From: Sphingopyxis sp. MSC1_008
GTDB lineage: Bacteria > Pseudomonadota > Alphaproteobacteria > Sphingomonadales > Sphingomonadaceae
Direction of reading: 5' to 3'
Length of the DNA: 64,000 nt
NCBI RefSeq assembly: GCF_023197165.1
Contig: NZ_JALPRD010000003.1
Coordinates: 428,235-492,234 of the forward strand
Part shown: positions 53,608 through 62,512 of the stretch, one piece after another
Layout of the letters: each line of letters starts with the position of its first letter
Numbering within the stretch: position 1 is the stretch's first letter
Made by a program: the position numbers and the translations under genes
The notes under the pieces: generated by a model
Told to the model about the DNA's origin: nothing
What the model saw: only the letters and a program-made list of their open reading frames with translations
The model's database searches: none

Positions 53608-55191
53608 ATGGGTGACGAGCGGGGACGCAGCATGCCGTCGGGCAAGATTTTTCTCGGCGCCGCGGGATTGCTCTTCGCGACGTATGTTATCCGGGGTTTC
53701 GCCTTGCCCCTATGGGTGAATCCGAAAGTCGAGGCGGAAGACCGCGCGGCGCTTGCGGGCGATATCGCTCCGGCGGCCGCACTCGATCCGGCGCGCGTAA
53801 TGGGAATCATACGGGCGGGCGGAAGGCCGCAATTCGACAAGAGTGATACCTGCGATCATCTGTGCAACGTCCTTCTTTATTCGGGCGCGGCGGATGCGGT
53901 CGTCACCGCGCCATCGCTGGACGCCCCGGCAAACGAAACCCAGCGCTGGACGATCGAAAAGCGCGATACGTCGTGCGTGGTGACGGCGGGCAACGGTCCT
54001 GCAAATAGTCGATGGGAAGGTCTACCCGATGTCTGGCAAGCGATCAGGGACCGCGCGCTGCTGGGCGAGTGCGTCGTGCAGAGCGCCGGCCGGCTGCGCG
54101 ATACCGGTCTGGTCGTCGGGCACGAGATTTTGGGCAAGCAATGGTCGCAGAAGGATGACCTCACCGCCTATCCTGAATTGTCCGGGGGACGGATCAGCGT
54201 CTGGCGTTTCGACGGCCGCGGGCGGCCCATGTTGCTGGCGCGAGAGACATGGCGAATGCCCCGGCGCCTGACACGCTTTCTGCACAAGACGATGAATGGC
54301 AGCGCGGTCACACCTCGGGTTATCCTGGCGCGGTTGCCGGAGACGGGAAAAACGTCGCCAAAGTCTCCGGATTTCCAGATCGGACGCTTCTTGCAACTCG
54401 ACGTCACGGGCCTGCGGAGCGCCGAGCCTGCCGCGCTCCGGGCTGCGCTCGACCGCTGGCTCGACCAGCCATATCTCGACAATTGGCGCGTATCGCACGA
54501 ACTGGGCTCGCGTTTCGAGTCGCTTGTCAAGGAAGAGGCGGAGCCCGGCGATCTCGAACGCTATGTGCGGATCATTCGCGATCCCCGAATGTATCACGGA
54601 ACGGCGCGGTCCGCGCTTAAAGCCTTTCCGGATAGTGTAAGACGCTTCCGCGAAGCCCTGTTCGAGCGGATCGAGCAAACGCCGCCCGCTTCGAACGACA
54701 ATTTTGCGCTCGACGATATTCTTGATGATTTTCCCGCTGGGGCGTTCGCCGATCCGTCGCCGCGCATGCTGTTCTTGCTTGCCGACCGGACACGAGCGGC
54801 GCGCATGGATGGTCTCGTCGTGCGTCTTGCCGATGGCGGGCCGCCGATCGCTTCCCACCTATTTCATCTGTTTGAAGACAATCTGGTTCCGCCCCCGCGG
54901 CATGGTGCCGGTGGGCGGGACGAGTCGGGGCGCGATAACCGGATTGCGATCGCCGCCTTACGCGGGCTTTGTCGGCTGGGCCCCGCCATTCCAGCATCCT
55001 ACCGGCGGATCGAAGCCGCCGTCGCGGTGGACCCCGAGGTCAAGCGCTGGCTGTTCGAGCGGAAGGCCGGCGCCGTAGTCCGGGCACGATTGGGACGGCC
55101 ACTCGAAACGATTGAACCGCCGAGAGGTTCGTCCGAATCCTGGCTCCGCGATGTTCGCGCCCAAATCGACCGAGCCGATTGCGGATATTGA
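53608..55191 (+). CDS. Hypothetical membrane-anchored protein
   Basis: A 527-residue protein with one N-terminal hydrophobic segment (residues 12-30) and a large, probably periplasmic part. A small cysteine cluster (CDHLCNVLLY near residue 90) and the pair of arms PRVILARLPETG and RFLQLDVTGLRS are visible. No domain is recognised. Codon use and length support a real gene. ATG 53608 or 53632 may be the start. It may form its own transcription unit; sciP converges on it. Confidence 0.7.
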   Translation: MGDERGRSMPSGKIFLGAAGLLFATYVIRGFALPLWVNPKVEAEDRAALAGDIAPAAALDPARVMGIIRAGGRPQFDKSDTCDHLCNVLLYSGAADAVVTAPSLDAPANETQRWTIEKRDTSCVVTAGNGPANSRWEGLPDVWQAIRDRALLGECVVQSAGRLRDTGLVVGHEILGKQWSQKDDLTAYPELSGGRISVWRFDGRGRPMLLARETWRMPRRLTRFLHKTMNGSAVTPRVILARLPETGKTSPKSPDFQIGRFLQLDVTGLRSAEPAALRAALDRWLDQPYLDNWRVSHELGSRFESLVKEEAEPGDLERYVRIIRDPRMYHGTARSALKAFPDSVRRFREALFERIEQTPPASNDNFALDDILDDFPAGAFADPSPRMLFLLADRTRAARMDGLVVRLADGGPPIASHLFHLFEDNLVPPPRHGAGGRDESGRDNRIAIAALRGLCRLGPAIPASYRRIEAAVAVDPEVKRWLFERKAGAVVRARLGRPLETIEPPRGSSESWLRDVRAQIDRADCGY

Positions 55192-55249
55192 GGCACCGAG
55201 CGAGAGTCATGGCGCGTCGGTAGTGTTTTACAGGACTAGTTTTGCCCGT

Positions 55250-55284
55250 CGCCGGAAAAAAAGAGGGCGCCCGAAGCGCCCTCT
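55250..55284 (-). terminator. Terminator of the sciP unit
   Basis: AGAGGGCGC (55262-55270) pairs with GCGCCCTCT (55276-55284) around CCGAA. On the minus strand it is followed by a run of seven T, so it ends sciP transcription; it could also serve the gene ending at 55191. Confidence 0.8.
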
Positions 55285-55311
55285 CCTATGCCTGGTCCGG
55301 TCCCGCGATCT

Positions 55312-55617
55312 TTAGAAGCGCTGTTGGCGCTCGTAGAGGTCGCGGTAGTGCTGGATGCGCGTGACGCGCAGTCCGGGCATGCCGCTGCGGTCGATCGACC
55401 GCTGCCAGCCGGCAAATTCCTCGAGGGTCAGCCCATAGCGTTCGCACGCTTCGTCGACGGACAGGAGCCCGCCGTTAACGGCCGCGACGACCTCTGCCTT
55501 GCGGCGAACGACCCAGCGGGTCGTCGACGGGGGGGGCAGCGAGTCCAGCGTCAACGGCTCCCCGAGGGGGCCGATAACCTGTGCGGGCCGGATTTTCTGA
55601 TTCTCGATCATGCTCAT
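55312..55617 (-). CDS. sciP: CtrA inhibitor SciP (DUF1153)
   Basis: A 101-residue helix-turn-helix protein of the DUF1153 family. In Caulobacter SciP binds CtrA and blocks its transcription activation in early G1. VIGPLGEPLTLDSLPPPSTT, RWVVRRKAEVVAAVNGGLLS and EEFAGWQRSIDRSGMPGLR are the conserved blocks. The ATG overlaps the stop of the upstream small gene (ATGA), which supports M1 at 55617. It is a cell-cycle regulator of alphaproteobacteria. Confidence 0.92.
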   Translation of the reverse strand: MSMIENQKIRPAQVIGPLGEPLTLDSLPPPSTTRWVVRRKAEVVAAVNGGLLSVDEACERYGLTLEEFAGWQRSIDRSGMPGLRVTRIQHYRDLYERQQRF

Positions 55618-55994
55618 TCCACATTATTACCGTCGGAGGGGGGTGTGTCCGACGCATTCATATCTAGATCAGAGGGATTCAACATCGGCTGAAACCCTCT
55701 GGTAAACAGGCCGTTCATAGTTTCGGGCAGGGCGTTCGCATCGTCGGACAAATCGAAGAAACGAACGACGCGCGGTGCTTTTTGTTCCGCCTTTGCGCGC
55801 GTCCCGCAAAATATGTGGCGCACGGCGTTAAGCTTCGCCACATGGCGTTCGCGATGCGCCTGCGTGCGCAGTTGCCGCACCGTCGGAAGCGCGGCCTGGC
55901 GTGCGCTGGACACGGCCAATATGATGTCGAAGCCGGGCTTTGACAGCTTGGCCGCACCGGCGATGCGCGGGAGATCGGAGGGAACGAAGTTCAT
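55614..55994 (-). CDS. Small protein coupled to sciP
   Basis: A 126-residue frame ending in an ATGA overlap with sciP. The N-terminal 70 residues are basic (RQLRTQAHRERHVAKLNAVR) and the C-terminal part acidic (DLDMNASDTPPSDGNNVE). No domain is recognised and the ribosome site is weak. The overlap with sciP suggests a real co-translated gene, but it could be a decayed frame. Confidence 0.45.
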   Translation of the reverse strand: MNFVPSDLPRIAGAAKLSKPGFDIILAVSSARQAALPTVRQLRTQAHRERHVAKLNAVRHIFCGTRAKAEQKAPRVVRFFDLSDDANALPETMNGLFTRGFQPMLNPSDLDMNASDTPPSDGNNVE

Positions 55995-56126
55995 GCGACT
56001 CGTCTACGCCAGAGGAGCTAAGGTCCCGTAAATGCCCGTTTCAGAACCTGTTAGCGAAGCTTAACCCCCGTCAATATCTTGACACTTTGCGCGGAAAAGC
56101 TGGCTTTTTTGCATTCGCGTCCCTAG

Positions 56127-57281
56127 ATGGCGCCGACCATGATTGCGACGATTCCTTCCCCCGCCGGGCTCGCCCAGGCCGACTTTCAGCTCGCTTCGCC
56201 GCTCAAGGACCGGCGAATCGTCGTCGCGATGTCGGGAGGCGTCGACTCGAGCGTCGTTGCCGCGCTCGCCGCGCGGTCGGGGGCCGAGGTGATCGGCGTG
56301 ACGCTCCAGCTTTACGATCATGGCGCGAAGGCGAAGCGCGTCGGCGCCTGCTGCGCCGGGCAGGATATCCGCGACGCGCGCGCGGTCGCCGACCGGCTGG
56401 GCTTCGCGCACCATGTCTATGATCATGAAAGCCGCTTTCGCGACACGGTGATCGACCAGTTCGCCGACGAATATCTGTCGGGGCGGACGCCGATCCCGTG
56501 CGTCCGCTGCAACATGGGGGTGAAGTTCACCGACCTGTTCCGGTTGGCTAAGGAACTCGGCGCCGACTGCCTTGCGACGGGGCACTATGTGCGCCGTATG
56601 ATGGGGCCGAATGGTGCCGAGTTGCACCGCGCGGTCGATCCGGCGCGCGACCAGAGTTATTTCCTGTTCGCGACGACGCAGGACCAGCTCGACTTCCTGC
56701 GCTTTCCGTTGGGCGGGCTCGAGAAGAGCGTCGTGCGCGAGATCGCACGCGACCTTGGCCTGGGTGTCGCGGGCAAGCCCGACAGCCAGGACATCTGTTT
56801 CGTCCCCGATGGCGATTATGCGACGCTGGTGCGCAAGCTGCGCCCCGAGGCCGACGATCAGGGCGACATCGTCCATGTCGACGGCACCGTGCTCGGCGCG
56901 CACAAGGGCCTCATCCATTATACGGTCGGGCAGCGGCGCGGGATCGAAATCGGCGGACAGGCCGAGCCGCTTTATGTCGTACGCCTCGAAGCAGAAACGA
57001 AAACGGTGGTGGTGGGGCCGCGGCGCGCGCTCGCGGTGTCGGGTGCGCGGCTGGGCGAAGCAAACTGGCTGGGCGCGGTCGACGGGCGCGATGTGATGGC
57101 GAAGGTGCGCAGCATGGCGAAGCCCGTGCCCGCGCGCGTCGCGGGCGACCGGCTGATCTTTGCCGAGGCCGAATATGGCGTCGCGCCGGGACAGGCGGCG
57201 GTGCTGTACGATGCCGCCGACAAGTCGCGCGTGCTTGGTGGCGGCTGGATCGAAGAGACATTCGCGGCGGACGGCCTTTAA
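56127..57281 (+). CDS. mnmA: tRNA 2-thiouridylase MnmA
   Basis: Adds sulfur to U34 of tRNA-Lys, tRNA-Glu and tRNA-Gln. It has 384 residues. [16 protein letters not shown] is the ATP pyrophosphatase loop; the catalytic cysteine pair is in [11 protein letters not shown] and the second in [23 protein letters not shown] is the C-terminal tRNA-binding region. ATG 56127 and 56139 are both possible starts. Confidence 0.96.
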   Translation: MAPTMIATIPSPAGLAQADFQLASPLKDRRIVVAMSGGVDSSVVAALAARSGAEVIGVTLQLYDHGAKAKRVGACCAGQDIRDARAVADRLGFAHHVYDHESRFRDTVIDQFADEYLSGRTPIPCVRCNMGVKFTDLFRLAKELGADCLATGHYVRRMMGPNGAELHRAVDPARDQSYFLFATTQDQLDFLRFPLGGLEKSVVREIARDLGLGVAGKPDSQDICFVPDGDYATLVRKLRPEADDQGDIVHVDGTVLGAHKGLIHYTVGQRRGIEIGGQAEPLYVVRLEAETKTVVVGPRRALAVSGARLGEANWLGAVDGRDVMAKVRSMAKPVPARVAGDRLIFAEAEYGVAPGQAAVLYDAADKSRVLGGGWIEETFAADGL

Positions 57282-57341
57282 CCCGGAATAGATTGAACTT
57301 CCTTCCCCGATGGCGCAGCTTCGCGGGAAACAGGGAGAAGA

Positions 57342-57767
57342 ATGATGGTCAATTGGGTCTTGCGCGGCGCCGTCCTGCTGTGGGCGCTGTTCTTTGTCAT
57401 CGTCGGCGCGCGCGGGCTGTTCGATCCCGCAAGCTATACCGAGACGTTTGGCATATTGGTCGAGGGTCCGGCCACCAACACGATCCGCGCCGACCTGTCG
57501 GCCTTTTTCCTTGTCGCCGCCGGCGCCGCGGCGATCGGCGCGCTGGTGCCGGGCTGGTTGCGCGCGCTGCTCGTGCCCGCCGCGCTTTACGGCACCGCAC
57601 TTGCCGGCCGGTTGTTCGGGGTGGCGAGCGGCGATCAGGTTAACACCGGCATCGTGCAAGCGATGATCATCGAGGCGCTGACCGTGCTATTGATGGTCGG
57701 CAGCTGGTGGGTATTGTCGCGGCCGGTCGCGGCGGTCGATAATGCGGTGCCCGTCGACGCTGGATAG
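57342..57767 (+). CDS. Four-helix membrane protein (DUF4345-like)
   Basis: A 141-residue inner-membrane protein with four hydrophobic segments: LRGAVLLWALFFVIVGARGL, AFFLVAAGAAAIGALVP, LRALLVPAALYGTALAGRLF and IIEALTVLLMVGSWW. The pattern FDPASYTETFG between segments 1 and 2 resembles DUF4345 proteins. CAGGGAGAAGA precedes the start. The function is unknown. Confidence 0.75.
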   Translation: MMVNWVLRGAVLLWALFFVIVGARGLFDPASYTETFGILVEGPATNTIRADLSAFFLVAAGAAAIGALVPGWLRALLVPAALYGTALAGRLFGVASGDQVNTGIVQAMIIEALTVLLMVGSWWVLSRPVAAVDNAVPVDAG

Positions 57768-57778
57768 CGGGCAGTCCA

Positions 57779-58264
57779 ATGAGTTTCGCGGATAGCTATC
57801 TTGGAAAGCTGCGCTCGCTCGTCGGGAGCCGGTGTCTGCTGGTTCCGGGCGCGCGCGTCGTGATAGTCCGCGGCGATGGATCGATCCTCCTGCAACATCG
57901 AAGCGACTTCGGCGTGTGGGGACTTCCCGGCGGAAATGCGGAGGAGGGCGAGGATCTGACAAAGGTAGCTGTCCGCGAGACGCTTGAGGAAACAGGACTT
58001 CGCATTCGAAATCCGGTGCCCTTCGGTTTCGGCAGCGATCCGGAATATGAGACGGTGCGCTTTCCGAACGGCGATGTTTGCCAGTTCTTCGTCATGATGT
58101 TCTTCGCGACCGAATTTGACGGCGATGTAACCGCCGACGGATCGGAAACGCTGGATCTGCAATGGTATCGCCCGGACAAGCTGCCCCCGATGCTTGAGAA
58201 TATGCGCCGAAGCATCGAGGCTTATACCGCTTTTGAGAAGAGCGGGTCGTTTCAGATGATCTGA
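57779..58264 (+). CDS. NUDIX hydrolase
   Basis: A 161-residue NUDIX pyrophosphatase. The NUDIX box is GGNAEEGEDLTKVAVRETLE followed by ETGL (GX5EX7REUXEEXGU) near residues 48-70. The C-terminal part is short and typical. It may clean up a nucleoside diphosphate derivative; the substrate is unknown. Confidence 0.92.
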   Translation: MSFADSYLGKLRSLVGSRCLLVPGARVVIVRGDGSILLQHRSDFGVWGLPGGNAEEGEDLTKVAVRETLEETGLRIRNPVPFGFGSDPEYETVRFPNGDVCQFFVMMFFATEFDGDVTADGSETLDLQWYRPDKLPPMLENMRRSIEAYTAFEKSGSFQMI

Positions 58265-58299
58265 TGCGTGGGCAGATTTCGACCGGAAGTTGTCTGTCC

Positions 58300-58403
58300 A
58301 TCATCGTCACCCTGAACTTGGGTCCATGGTCTGCTGCTTCCTTCAACGCAGCGCCTGATTGGAGCTCGGGCCATGGATGCTGAAACAAGTTCCGCATGAC
58401 GAA
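58300..58403. repeat. Imperfect inverted repeat (ACCCTGAACTTG type)
   Basis: ACCCTGAACTTGGGTCCATG on the left is mirrored by CCATGGATGCTGAAACAAGT and TTCCGCATGACGA on the right, about 60 bp apart. This is the sphingomonad-like dispersed palindrome seen near many genes; it lies in the 278-bp gap after the NUDIX gene. Confidence 0.6.
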
Positions 58404-58542
58404 TATTGGAGGGCAACTCACCACCCCAAAGCTGACCCACCCACAAACGGCCTATTCCCGCCGTTGCTTGTCTTTTTAACCATTTTATGAGTTACTGTGC
58501 GCCGGGTCGCTTCTGTTTTCCTTTGTGGTGGGGAGGAAGCGT

Positions 58543-58680
58543 ATGGCAAGCGATGAGGATAAAAGGGCTAGTTCGGAGCGGCGATCGAATGACCGCCGGA
58601 CAACCGACGACCCGAACTACAACGGACCGGATCGTCGCAAGGGCGACCGGCGGACGGGCAAGGATCGCCGCTCCGACTGA
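58543..58680 (+). CDS. 45-residue Arg/Asp-rich peptide with DRR motifs
   Basis: ATG 58543 follows GTGGGGAGGAAGCGT, a very good ribosome site. The peptide is highly charged and contains repeated DRR steps (SERRSNDRRTTDDPNYNGPD, then RRKGDRRTGKDRRSD). Such short DRR-rich proteins occur in many proteobacteria, with no clear function. It is 31 bp upstream of the DsbA/FrnE gene and probably co-transcribed. Confidence 0.7.
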   Translation: MASDEDKRASSERRSNDRRTTDDPNYNGPDRRKGDRRTGKDRRSD

Positions 58681-58711
58681 GCGCGGCGGCGCGCGCCACA
58701 GGAGAAGACAT

Positions 58712-59404
58712 TTGACCGAACCGCGCGTGCCGCGTCTCAGCGTCGACATCGTGTCCGACGTGATGTGCCCTTGGTGTATCATCGGCTGGCTGAAATTCCG
58801 GGAGGTCATCGACCATTTTGCGGGGCGGCTGGATTTCCGCGTCCAGTGGCATCCGTTCGAGCTCAACCCCGACATGCCCGCCGAGGGCGAGGATGCTGCG
58901 GCGCATGTGATGCGCAAATATGGGATCAGTGCCGAGCAGAGCCGCGCGAACAGCGGCAAGATGGCGGGGGTTGCCGCTAATCTTGGCTTTACCTTCAATC
59001 GCGGGCCGGCGTTCCGGATGCGCAACAGTTTCGATGCGCACCGCCTGCTGACCTGGGCGGGGGCGCTCGAAGAGCCCGAACAGGATGGCGCGACGGGCGT
59101 GCAGACCGCGTTGAAGCTCGCGTTGTTCACCGCGCATTTCACCGACAATCGCGATGTGAGCGACCATGATGTGTTGGCCGATGTCGCGGCGTCGGTCGGG
59201 CTTGACCGCGACCGTGCGACGGCGATCCTGGCGTCGGGGGAGTTTGGCGAGATGGTGCGCACCGAGGAAGCCTATTGGGCCGATCAGAATATCACCGGGG
59301 TGCCCGCCTTCATCCTCGGCGGGCGGATGCTGATCCCGGGGGCGCAGGACCCCGAGGTTTTCATTCGCGTGATCGAGACGAAAGTGCTGGCGGCGGCCGC
59401 CTGA
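58712..59404 (+). CDS. DsbA-family / FrnE-like oxidoreductase
   Basis: A 230-residue thioredoxin-fold protein. The CxxC motif is in VSDVMCPWCIIGWLKF near residue 18. ENPDMPAEGE-type loop, MRKYGISAEQSRANSGKMAG and ITGVPAFILGG (cis-Pro) are typical FrnE/HCCA isomerase-like signatures. There is no signal peptide, so it is cytoplasmic. The start is TTG 58712, with GGAGAAGACA directly upstream. A role in thiol stress or disulfide exchange is inferred. Confidence 0.85.
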   Translation: MTEPRVPRLSVDIVSDVMCPWCIIGWLKFREVIDHFAGRLDFRVQWHPFELNPDMPAEGEDAAAHVMRKYGISAEQSRANSGKMAGVAANLGFTFNRGPAFRMRNSFDAHRLLTWAGALEEPEQDGATGVQTALKLALFTAHFTDNRDVSDHDVLADVAASVGLDRDRATAILASGEFGEMVRTEEAYWADQNITGVPAFILGGRMLIPGAQDPEVFIRVIETKVLAAAA

Positions 59405-59458
59405 GGAACGGCCGCGCGATCCCGCGCGTTTCCCGGCTATCCCTGAAAGGAGCCGGTC

Positions 59459-59779
59459 ATGATCGACGATCCCCGCAAAGCAGATACCCCCACCGACGAA
59501 GCCCCCGAAGCGCGCAATCGCGAGCAGGATGACGAGGACGCGCAGGCGCAGAGCGTCGCCGAGGCCGCGCGCCGCGATCGGCCGCAGGAAGACAGCGACA
59601 AGGTCGGCAGCGGCGACGACAGCGACGATGTGCAGGATCTGGTCGATCATATGACCCAGATGGAACGGTCGGGCGTGATCGACATGGACGCCTATCGCGG
59701 CGAACGCAGCGACGACGACGAGGATGACGAGCTTGGACCCCAAGGGGTTGAGGACGACGAGCCGCGCGGCGCGCCCTGA
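59459..59779 (+). CDS. Acidic hypothetical protein
   Basis: A 106-residue protein of very low pI, rich in D and E (about a third), with a short amphipathic part in the middle (DVQDLVDHMTQMERSGVIDM). It has no signal or membrane segment. CTGAAAGGAGCCGGTC precedes the ATG. It resembles other sphingomonad disordered acidic proteins; the function is unknown. Confidence 0.7.
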   Translation: MIDDPRKADTPTDEAPEARNREQDDEDAQAQSVAEAARRDRPQEDSDKVGSGDDSDDVQDLVDHMTQMERSGVIDMDAYRGERSDDDEDDELGPQGVEDDEPRGAP

Positions 59780-59901
59780 TCATTCGCTTCTAGGCTGAGG
59801 GTCAAAATGGCGCCGTAGCGGGCGTGATTGATGCCCTTTGTTCGCCATAGCGGAGGCGCCTCGTTGGGATTTTGCTAAGCCTCCATCGCTAGGGTCGCGG
59901 C

Positions 59902-60477
59902 ATGTCCGGACCCGATTTTCACTATCCGCGGCGCCGCGCCGCTCGCCGCCGCAAGCCGATGCGGAGGCGGCGCGGCATCGGATCGAATCTGTGGCTGACG
60001 CCAGTGATGGCGGTCGCCTTCGTGGCCTCACTCGCGACCTTTCAACGCTTGCCGGGCGGAGCCGAAGCGGTGTCCGCGCCCGTGGCATCCTTGTTCGCAG
60101 GCGGCGAAAGCGTGGCGGCGCGCGACGCACTGTCGGCGCGGTTCGCGCTCTGCCACAGCGGCGGTGGGAACAATTGCGTCGTCGACGGCGACACCTTCTG
60201 GTTCGCGGGCGACAAATATCGCATCGCCGACATCGACACCCCCGAAACGCATCCCGCGCGCTGCGCCGAAGAGGCGGCGCTGGGTGAGGCGGCGACCAGC
60301 CGGCTCCATGAATGGCTGAACGATGGGGCCTTCACTTTGGAAAGCACCGGGCGCGATACCGATCGCTACGGCCGCAACCTGCGCATCGTTACGCGCGGCC
60401 GGACGAGCGTGGGGTCGGTGCTGGTCGCCGAGGGGCTGGCGCGGCCGTGGGAGGGGCGGCGGCGCCCCTGGTGTTAG
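59902..60477 (+). CDS. Thermonuclease-like (SNase) protein, membrane-anchored
   Basis: A 191-residue protein. The N-terminus is strongly basic (RRRAARRRKPMRRRRGI), followed by a membrane segment at about residues 31-47. The SNase domain follows: CVVDGDTFWFAGDKYRIADI, then DTPETH, EEAALGEAATSRL, and DRYGRNLRIV. The catalytic Arg/Glu/Arg set is present in R, E and R of these motifs. It is probably an extracytoplasmic nuclease. Confidence 0.88.
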   Translation: MSGPDFHYPRRRAARRRKPMRRRRGIGSNLWLTPVMAVAFVASLATFQRLPGGAEAVSAPVASLFAGGESVAARDALSARFALCHSGGGNNCVVDGDTFWFAGDKYRIADIDTPETHPARCAEEAALGEAATSRLHEWLNDGAFTLESTGRDTDRYGRNLRIVTRGRTSVGSVLVAEGLARPWEGRRRPWC

Positions 60478-60616
60478 TCGTTCAGGATGATGGCTTCGGC
60501 GGCGGCGGCTCGACAAAAGCGGGCGCGGCTTTCGGGCGGCCTGTCTTGGTGCATGGAGCCGACTCGCTTTCTGCGCGTATGATGGTCAGGCTCCCCTCCC
60601 CGGAGCGGCAAGGAGA

Positions 60617-60862
60617 ATGACCATGGCAGAGCATGACCATAGCGCGATCAAGGAAGGCCTGAACGTCGTCGGCGCCGATGGCGTCCACGTCGGCACCGTC
60701 GACCATCTCGACGGCGAACGCATCAAATTGACCAAGGCCGACAGCGGCGACGGCAAGCATCATTATCTGCCCGCGGGTCTGGTCGCGGCGGTCGAGGGCG
60801 ACACGGTGCGCCTGTCGGCGAACGCCGCGAACGCGGTCGACCTGTTCGAAGAGGCCGAATAG
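60617..60862 (+). CDS. DUF2171 protein
   Basis: An 81-residue cytoplasmic protein with the DUF2171 pattern: IKEGLNVVGADGVHVGTVDH, then LDGERIKLTKAD and HHYLPAGLVAAVEGDTVRLS. It has a PRC-barrel-like fold. GCAAGGAGA precedes the ATG. A GC hairpin with ATTTTC (60917-60950) follows about 55 bp downstream and is probably its terminator. Its role is unknown. Confidence 0.85.
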   Translation: MTMAEHDHSAIKEGLNVVGADGVHVGTVDHLDGERIKLTKADSGDGKHHYLPAGLVAAVEGDTVRLSANAANAVDLFEEAE

Positions 60863-60916
60863 GCTTTATGCGATAACAGAGGGCCGGCGGAGCAATCGGG
60901 CGCGTCGGCACCGAAC

Positions 60917-60950
60917 TGGCCCGTCCCCTCCCCTGGGGCGGGCCATTTTC
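60917..60950 (+). terminator. Terminator after the DUF2171 gene
   Basis: GGCCCGTCCCC pairs with GGGGCGGGCC (one bulge), followed by ATTTTC. The remaining bases of the 258-bp gap up to 61121 hold no gene. Confidence 0.55.
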
Positions 60951-61120
60951 GTTGGAGCGCGTCGCGCAAAGCGAAAGGGAGCCGGTATTCCGGCTCCCTC
61001 CCCGATCGCTGGCGCGATGCGGTCTCCCGATTTTCCAAGGCGGGGAGCCGAGTGCACCCGGCTCCCCCCAGCGCGGCCACGTCCCTTATTGCAAGGGGTC
61101 GCCGCGGCTAGTCCCGTGTG

Positions 61121-61588
61121 TCAGCGCGATTCGATCGCGGCGGTTGTGCGCGCCTGAATTTCGGCGCTCGACAATTTGGTGACGAGGCCGTGGGTCGCAC
61201 CCACCGCGCCATGATAGATCTGGGCGATCGGCACATTGTAAAGCTTGCCGCCGCGGACCACGACCGCGGTGTCGCCCTCGACGCTCTGCACCGTGCCGAC
61301 GCTGTTGCCGCCGGTGTCGTAAAGCTCGGCGCCGGCGCGCACCTGTTCGCGCGTCGCGAGGGTCAGGTTCGCGGCATCCACCGTTTTGCCGACCGCGCTG
61401 TCGACGCGATCGACGGTGCCGCCGACGGGGTTGGTGACGCCATCGGCCGCGGCATCGACCGCGCCGCCTTTCAGCCCGACCTTGCCGACGAGATTGACGT
61501 TGGCGCTGCCGTCGGGGGCGGTCTGGGCGAGCGCGGGGAAAGCGAGGAGGGCGGGGGCGACCGTCAGAAGGGCAAATGCTTTGCGCAT
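61121..61588 (-). CDS. Exported protein of unknown function
   Basis: A 155-residue protein with a signal peptide (MRKAFALLTVAPALLAFPALAQ). The mature half first repeats GK, VG and D/A-rich stretches (ANVNLVGKVGLKGGAVDAAA, GKTVDAANLTLATREQVRAG). The end contains ELYDTGGNSVGTVQSVEGDT and AVVVRGGKLYNVPIAQIY, a PRC-barrel-like pattern. CGGAGACAGAC precedes the start at 61588; the frame to 61621 is not supported. It is probably periplasmic. Confidence 0.75.
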   Translation of the reverse strand: MRKAFALLTVAPALLAFPALAQTAPDGSANVNLVGKVGLKGGAVDAAADGVTNPVGGTVDRVDSAVGKTVDAANLTLATREQVRAGAELYDTGGNSVGTVQSVEGDTAVVVRGGKLYNVPIAQIYHGAVGATHGLVTKLSSAEIQARTTAAIESR

Positions 61589-61751
61589 GTCTGTCTCCGT
61601 CGTGGGATTTGGGTTCGGCATCGGCGCCCGCCCCGCGGGGGGGGGTAGAGGGGCGGGTGCCGATGCCTGACCGGAGAAACTTGTGCAATGTCCGATTGTT
61701 GCACCGCTAACGGCCGATTGCGACGGACCGCCGCGCGTGCGCGACGAGTGG

Positions 61752-61919
61752 CTAATGCGGTTGCTGACCGGGCGGTTTTCGGGGCGTCGCGGCGATCAGT
61801 TTGTTGAGCGTTGCGAGGCGCTGGCGCGCCGCGGTCCAGTCGCGTTCAGGGTGCGCCTGGATCTGGTCGAGGAGGACGCGGACCTCCTTGCGGCGGTCGC
61901 CTTCGGTTACAGCCTGTAT
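61752..61919 (-). CDS. Small protein with ATA at the start position
   Basis: The last 50 codons read EGDRRKEVRVLLDQIQAHPE, RDWTAARQRLATLNKLIAAT and so on, a helical pattern seen in short sphingomonad proteins. Upstream is AAAGGAGAAAGCCC, a perfect ribosome site with 7-bp spacing, but the codon at 61919-61917 is ATA and no ATG is in frame. The frame extends to a TTG at 61964 without a site. Either ATA is used as a rare start, the start has mutated and the gene is dead, or there is a sequence error. Confidence 0.5.
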   Translation of the reverse strand: MQAVTEGDRRKEVRVLLDQIQAHPERDWTAARQRLATLNKLIAATPRKPPGQQPH

Positions 61920-62107
61920 GGGCTTTCTCCTTTCGGACGCGAGTATAGCAGCGACGCGGCGCAAGCGGTGGCGGCTCGCCGTGCGGGCGGGGCGGTCCGT
62001 CGGCTGGCTGGCGCCGATACGGCCCGGGTCCGACTCCCGGCGAGGGGCGATCGGGCGTATAAGGTGGCGGTGATCGAAGGAGTCGGGTTTCAGACGGGAG
62101 AAAGACG

Positions 62108-62503
62108 ATGCTGGACAGGAGCGAGATGGTCGCGCGGATCAAGGCGGTGATCGATGCGCGGATGGAGGGGCGGGGCGCCGACGCGATGGCGCTGATCGCA
62201 CCCGACGCAACCTATGAAATTGCAGCCGACGTGACCAACCTGCCGGGCTTTCCGCCCGGCGGGCTCGCGAAGGATGCGGTCGGCGCGCTGATAGGGCTGA
62301 TCACCTACAAGGGCGTTACCTATGAAAAGCCGATCGTCGACGGCAACCGCGTGGCGATGGTGATGCATGTCGATGCCGAGGCGAACGGCGTCGCGCATCC
62401 GCTCCGGCTCTGCGGCCTTTGGGAGTTCGACGACGCGGGGCGGCCAACGTCGCTGGTCGAATATGCCGACACCGCGGCGATGCGCGACTGGCTGACGCCC
62501 TGA
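62108..62503 (+). CDS. SnoaL/ketosteroid-isomerase-like protein
   Basis: A 131-residue NTF2-fold protein. It has MVARIKAVIDARMEGRGADA, MALIAPDATYEIAADV and the end strand TSLVEYADTAAMRDWL. CGGGAGAAAGACG precedes the ATG. No catalytic residues are certain, so the function is unknown. Confidence 0.8.
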   Translation: MLDRSEMVARIKAVIDARMEGRGADAMALIAPDATYEIAADVTNLPGFPPGGLAKDAVGALIGLITYKGVTYEKPIVDGNRVAMVMHVDAEANGVAHPLRLCGLWEFDDAGRPTSLVEYADTAAMRDWLTP

Positions 62504-62512
62504 AGCGCCGCG

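Noticed and set aside
56061..57659. 532-codon minus-strand frame
   Set aside because: Shadow of mnmA and the following gene.
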